Shown here: positions 62,495 through 64,000 of the stretch, piece after piece
Position numbering within the stretch: position 1 is the stretch's first letter
Layout of the letters: every line of letters starts with the position of its first letter
From: Planctomycetota bacterium
GTDB taxonomy: Bacteria; Planctomycetota; Planctomycetia; Pirellulales; Pirellulaceae
DNA length: 64,000 nt
NCBI GenBank assembly: GCA_027619595.1
Contig: JAQCHP010000008.1
Location: forward strand, 1 to 64,000
Reading direction: 5' to 3'
Position numbers and translations under genes: made by a program
Notes under the pieces: model-generated
Database searches by the model: none
What the model was told of the DNA's origin: nothing
Seen by the model: the letters and a program-made list of their open reading frames with translations, nothing else

Positions 62495-63040
62495 TTACAC
62501 GCCCGCGGGCCAAAATACCGCGAAAATACCTCCGGCAATCGCAGCAAAAACGACCGACTCGATCACGTGCCCCACAATTCGACAATGAAACCACACAGCG
62601 TGAGGCACAATGGCCGACAAGAACGTCATCAGCCCCGCTGTCGAGACAAAGCGAAATACATCCATAAACCCAGCACCCGGTCGCACACCCAGGGTGGCGA
62701 GATAGGCCAAACAAAAACTGACCACGAGAAAATAGACAAACGTCCAACCGAGGTTCTTCCCCATGTTCACGTCGGAAAAAATCGTAATTACGCCACTCGG
62801 ACCCGACTTCCATTTTTTCTGGAATTCCTCACTCTTCATCTGTTCTGGTGTGTCGCACGCCGGAAACATATAGTTGCCGGGCGGAAGCCCCATTCGGCTG
62901 ACCGCCGCAAGAAATTCGTCCTCCTGCGGAATCTTGATCCAATCCTGCTTGTGAAGCTGTAAGATCATCCAGGACAAAAAACTGGCAAAAAACAACGCCA
63001 CGGCCGACAGAACAATCGGTAGCCAAAGATTCGCCAACAT
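62495..63040 (-). CDS. Membrane protein of unknown function
   Basis: 181 residues from the ATG at 63040, which follows a GGAG site (TTGGAGACCG); the open frame extends to 63292, but the extra part is not protein-like. Four hydrophobic segments: LPIVLSAVALFFASFLSWMI, WTFVYFLVVSFCLAYLATLG, FVSTAGLMTFLSAIVPHAVW and VFAAIAGGIFAVFW. A cytoplasmic or periplasmic loop between the first two has the conserved-looking MGLPPGNYMFPACDTPEQMKS segment. Seen widely in planctomycetes; no function is known. Confidence 0.7.
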   Translation of the reverse strand: MLANLWLPIVLSAVALFFASFLSWMILQLHKQDWIKIPQEDEFLAAVSRMGLPPGNYMFPACDTPEQMKSEEFQKKWKSGPSGVITIFSDVNMGKNLGWTFVYFLVVSFCLAYLATLGVRPGAGFMDVFRFVSTAGLMTFLSAIVPHAVWFHCRIVGHVIESVVFAAIAGGIFAVFWPAGV

Positions 63041-63152
63041 TTTTCGGTCTCCAAGGAAAGGGGAAAAACGGTTCGACACGACATTGTGACCTTGTGAACG
63101 ACGGAGTGCAATCGATATCCTCCCCCGTCTACCCCGATTCGGAAAAAAACAT

Positions 63153-64000
63153 ATGTGGCAACCTGGTAAGCGTATCCCGACGAATCTCATCACAGGATTT
63201 CTCGGTGCGGGTAAGACGACCGCCATTCGCACCCTCCTCGACCAACGGCCAGCCGGCGAAAGGTGGTCTATCTTCGTGAACGAATATGGCATGGTCTCGA
63301 TTGACCACGCCCTTCTCGAGTCCGAAGCGGACGAAGTTCAGGTCCAGGAACTCGGTGGAGGCTGCTTTTGTTGCACCATGGCCTACGCTATGGAACCATT
63401 GCTGGCCCAATTCATTCGCCAAACGAAACCCGATCGACTTCTCATTGAACCAAGCGGTGCCGGACATCCGGCGCGCGTCATTGACACCTTACGCAGCGAT
63501 AAGTGGCGGACAAGCATCGATCTGCGGGCAACTATCTGCTTAGTTGACCCCAAAGACTTCGATAATCCGAGATGTACAAACATCACCGTATTTCATGACC
63601 AAATTCAAATGGCCGACGTCGTCGTGTTAAATTGGCTCGACGTACGAGACCCGAAGCTCGTCCAACGTTGCAGGCAGTGGATTGAACAACTCGATCCCCC
63701 CAAACTTCTGATTGCCGAGACAAGCCTGGGCCAGCTACGGCCCGAATGGCTCGATCTGGAATCAACCGTAGTTCGCACGCCTCAGTTTGCCACAGAACCA
63801 ATCGAATCAACACGTACCACCGACGTTCAACTGCAGCACGCTCTTCCCATTCAGGTGAAGCCCGATTCCCACGAGACTCGACGGGTGATTGCCCTGAATC
63901 AGCCACCGTCACCAGGGAAACCGCTGCGACTCGACAACGAAGGACTCGGTCAATGGGCGTGCGGATGGATTTTTTCTCCGCACGACACGTTCGATCGGAA
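63153..64000 (+). CDS. CobW/COG0523-family GTPase (partial, runs off the window end)
   Basis: Translated from the ATG at 63153, in a frame open to the window end at 64000 (282 codons seen). Motifs: the P-loop GFLGAGKTTAIRTLL, the switch-type VNEYGM, the metal-binding GGGCFCCT (CxCC), then VVVLNWLDV in the place of the usual NKxD guanine motif. COG0523 proteins are GTP-dependent metallochaperones, often for zinc, cobalt or iron. An Asn-Trp-Leu-Asp replacement of NKxD is mildly unusual. It is divergent from the membrane protein gene, across a 112-bp spacer. Confidence 0.9.
   Translation, partial: MWQPGKRIPTNLITGFLGAGKTTAIRTLLDQRPAGERWSIFVNEYGMVSIDHALLESEADEVQVQELGGGCFCCTMAYAMEPLLAQFIRQTKPDRLLIEPSGAGHPARVIDTLRSDKWRTSIDLRATICLVDPKDFDNPRCTNITVFHDQIQMADVVVLNWLDVRDPKLVQRCRQWIEQLDPPKLLIAETSLGQLRPEWLDLESTVVRTPQFATEPIESTRTTDVQLQHALPIQVKPDSHETRRVIALNQPPSPGKPLRLDNEGLGQWACGWIFSPHDTFDR

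Noticed and set aside
1-64000. CRISPR arrays, tRNA and rRNA genes, transposases, integrases
   Set aside because: No regular spaced repeats, cloverleaf-like segments, rRNA-like stretches or IS-type protein motifs were seen by reading; a covariance-model and profile search would settle it.

Overview
The window looks like chromosomal DNA of a planctomycete of the Pirellulales/Blastopirellula-Rhodopirellula type. No rRNA is present, so this rests on gene families: a PVC-type protein with a C-terminal CxxCH haem site, a DUF1559 prepilin-like remnant, PEP-CTERM and dockerin-like secreted proteins, PQQ-type beta-propellers (one fused to leucine-rich repeats), twin-arginine Gfo/Idh/MocA oxidoreductases, three Hanks-type Ser/Thr kinase genes, and an ECF sigma factor next to a kinase-TPR gene. 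No tRNA, rRNA, CRISPR array, insertion sequence or prophage was seen.

Layout. 0.1-3.3 kb: a translationally coupled AlbA_2/Schlafen-like + ParA-like pair behind a secreted protein. 3.6-8.4 kb: a tightly overlapping trpG/pabA - moeA - lnt run, then a coiled-coil membrane protein with a small overlapping membrane ORF behind a good sigma70-type promoter. 8.5-22 kb: secreted amidohydrolase, Cache-domain kinase, PQQ propeller, two secreted unknowns, the CxxCH protein and an S9 peptidase. 22-27 kb: small unknowns, a metallophosphoesterase and a PAS-GAF-receiver protein. 27-35 kb: two Gfo/Idh/MocA oxidoreductases, a PQQ-LRR protein, an MFS transporter and an AGE-family epimerase, which suggests carbohydrate use. 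35.6-38.2 kb: Hsp20, CBS protein and a duplicated Cys-rich domain protein.

38-47 kb has several broken genes: a matrixin-like PEP-CTERM protein with a frameshift before its C-terminus, a Ser/Thr kinase-TPR gene split by a frameshift, and a dockerin/PEP-CTERM gene running into a DUF1559 gene without its N-terminus. The duplicated Cys-rich gene just upstream also lacks a clear start. Either the region is decaying or the assembly is poor there; the raw sequence cannot separate these.

47.2-55.8 kb is the most interesting part: a HEAT-repeat lipoprotein, then a MurG/COG4671-like glycosyltransferase, two GT4-type glycosyltransferases, an MsbA-like ABC exporter and a protein with two tandem aminoglycoside-phosphotransferase/maltokinase-like domains. 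Four of the genes overlap stop-to-start. This looks like a dedicated pathway that builds, phosphorylates and exports an unknown glycoconjugate. 56.5-64 kb: rhodanese and hemerythrin genes, a TPR protein, a second Cache kinase with the reverse domain order, a small membrane protein, and a CobW/COG0523 GTPase cut by the window end. Short perfect tandem duplications (14-21 bp units, unrelated in sequence) recur across the window.
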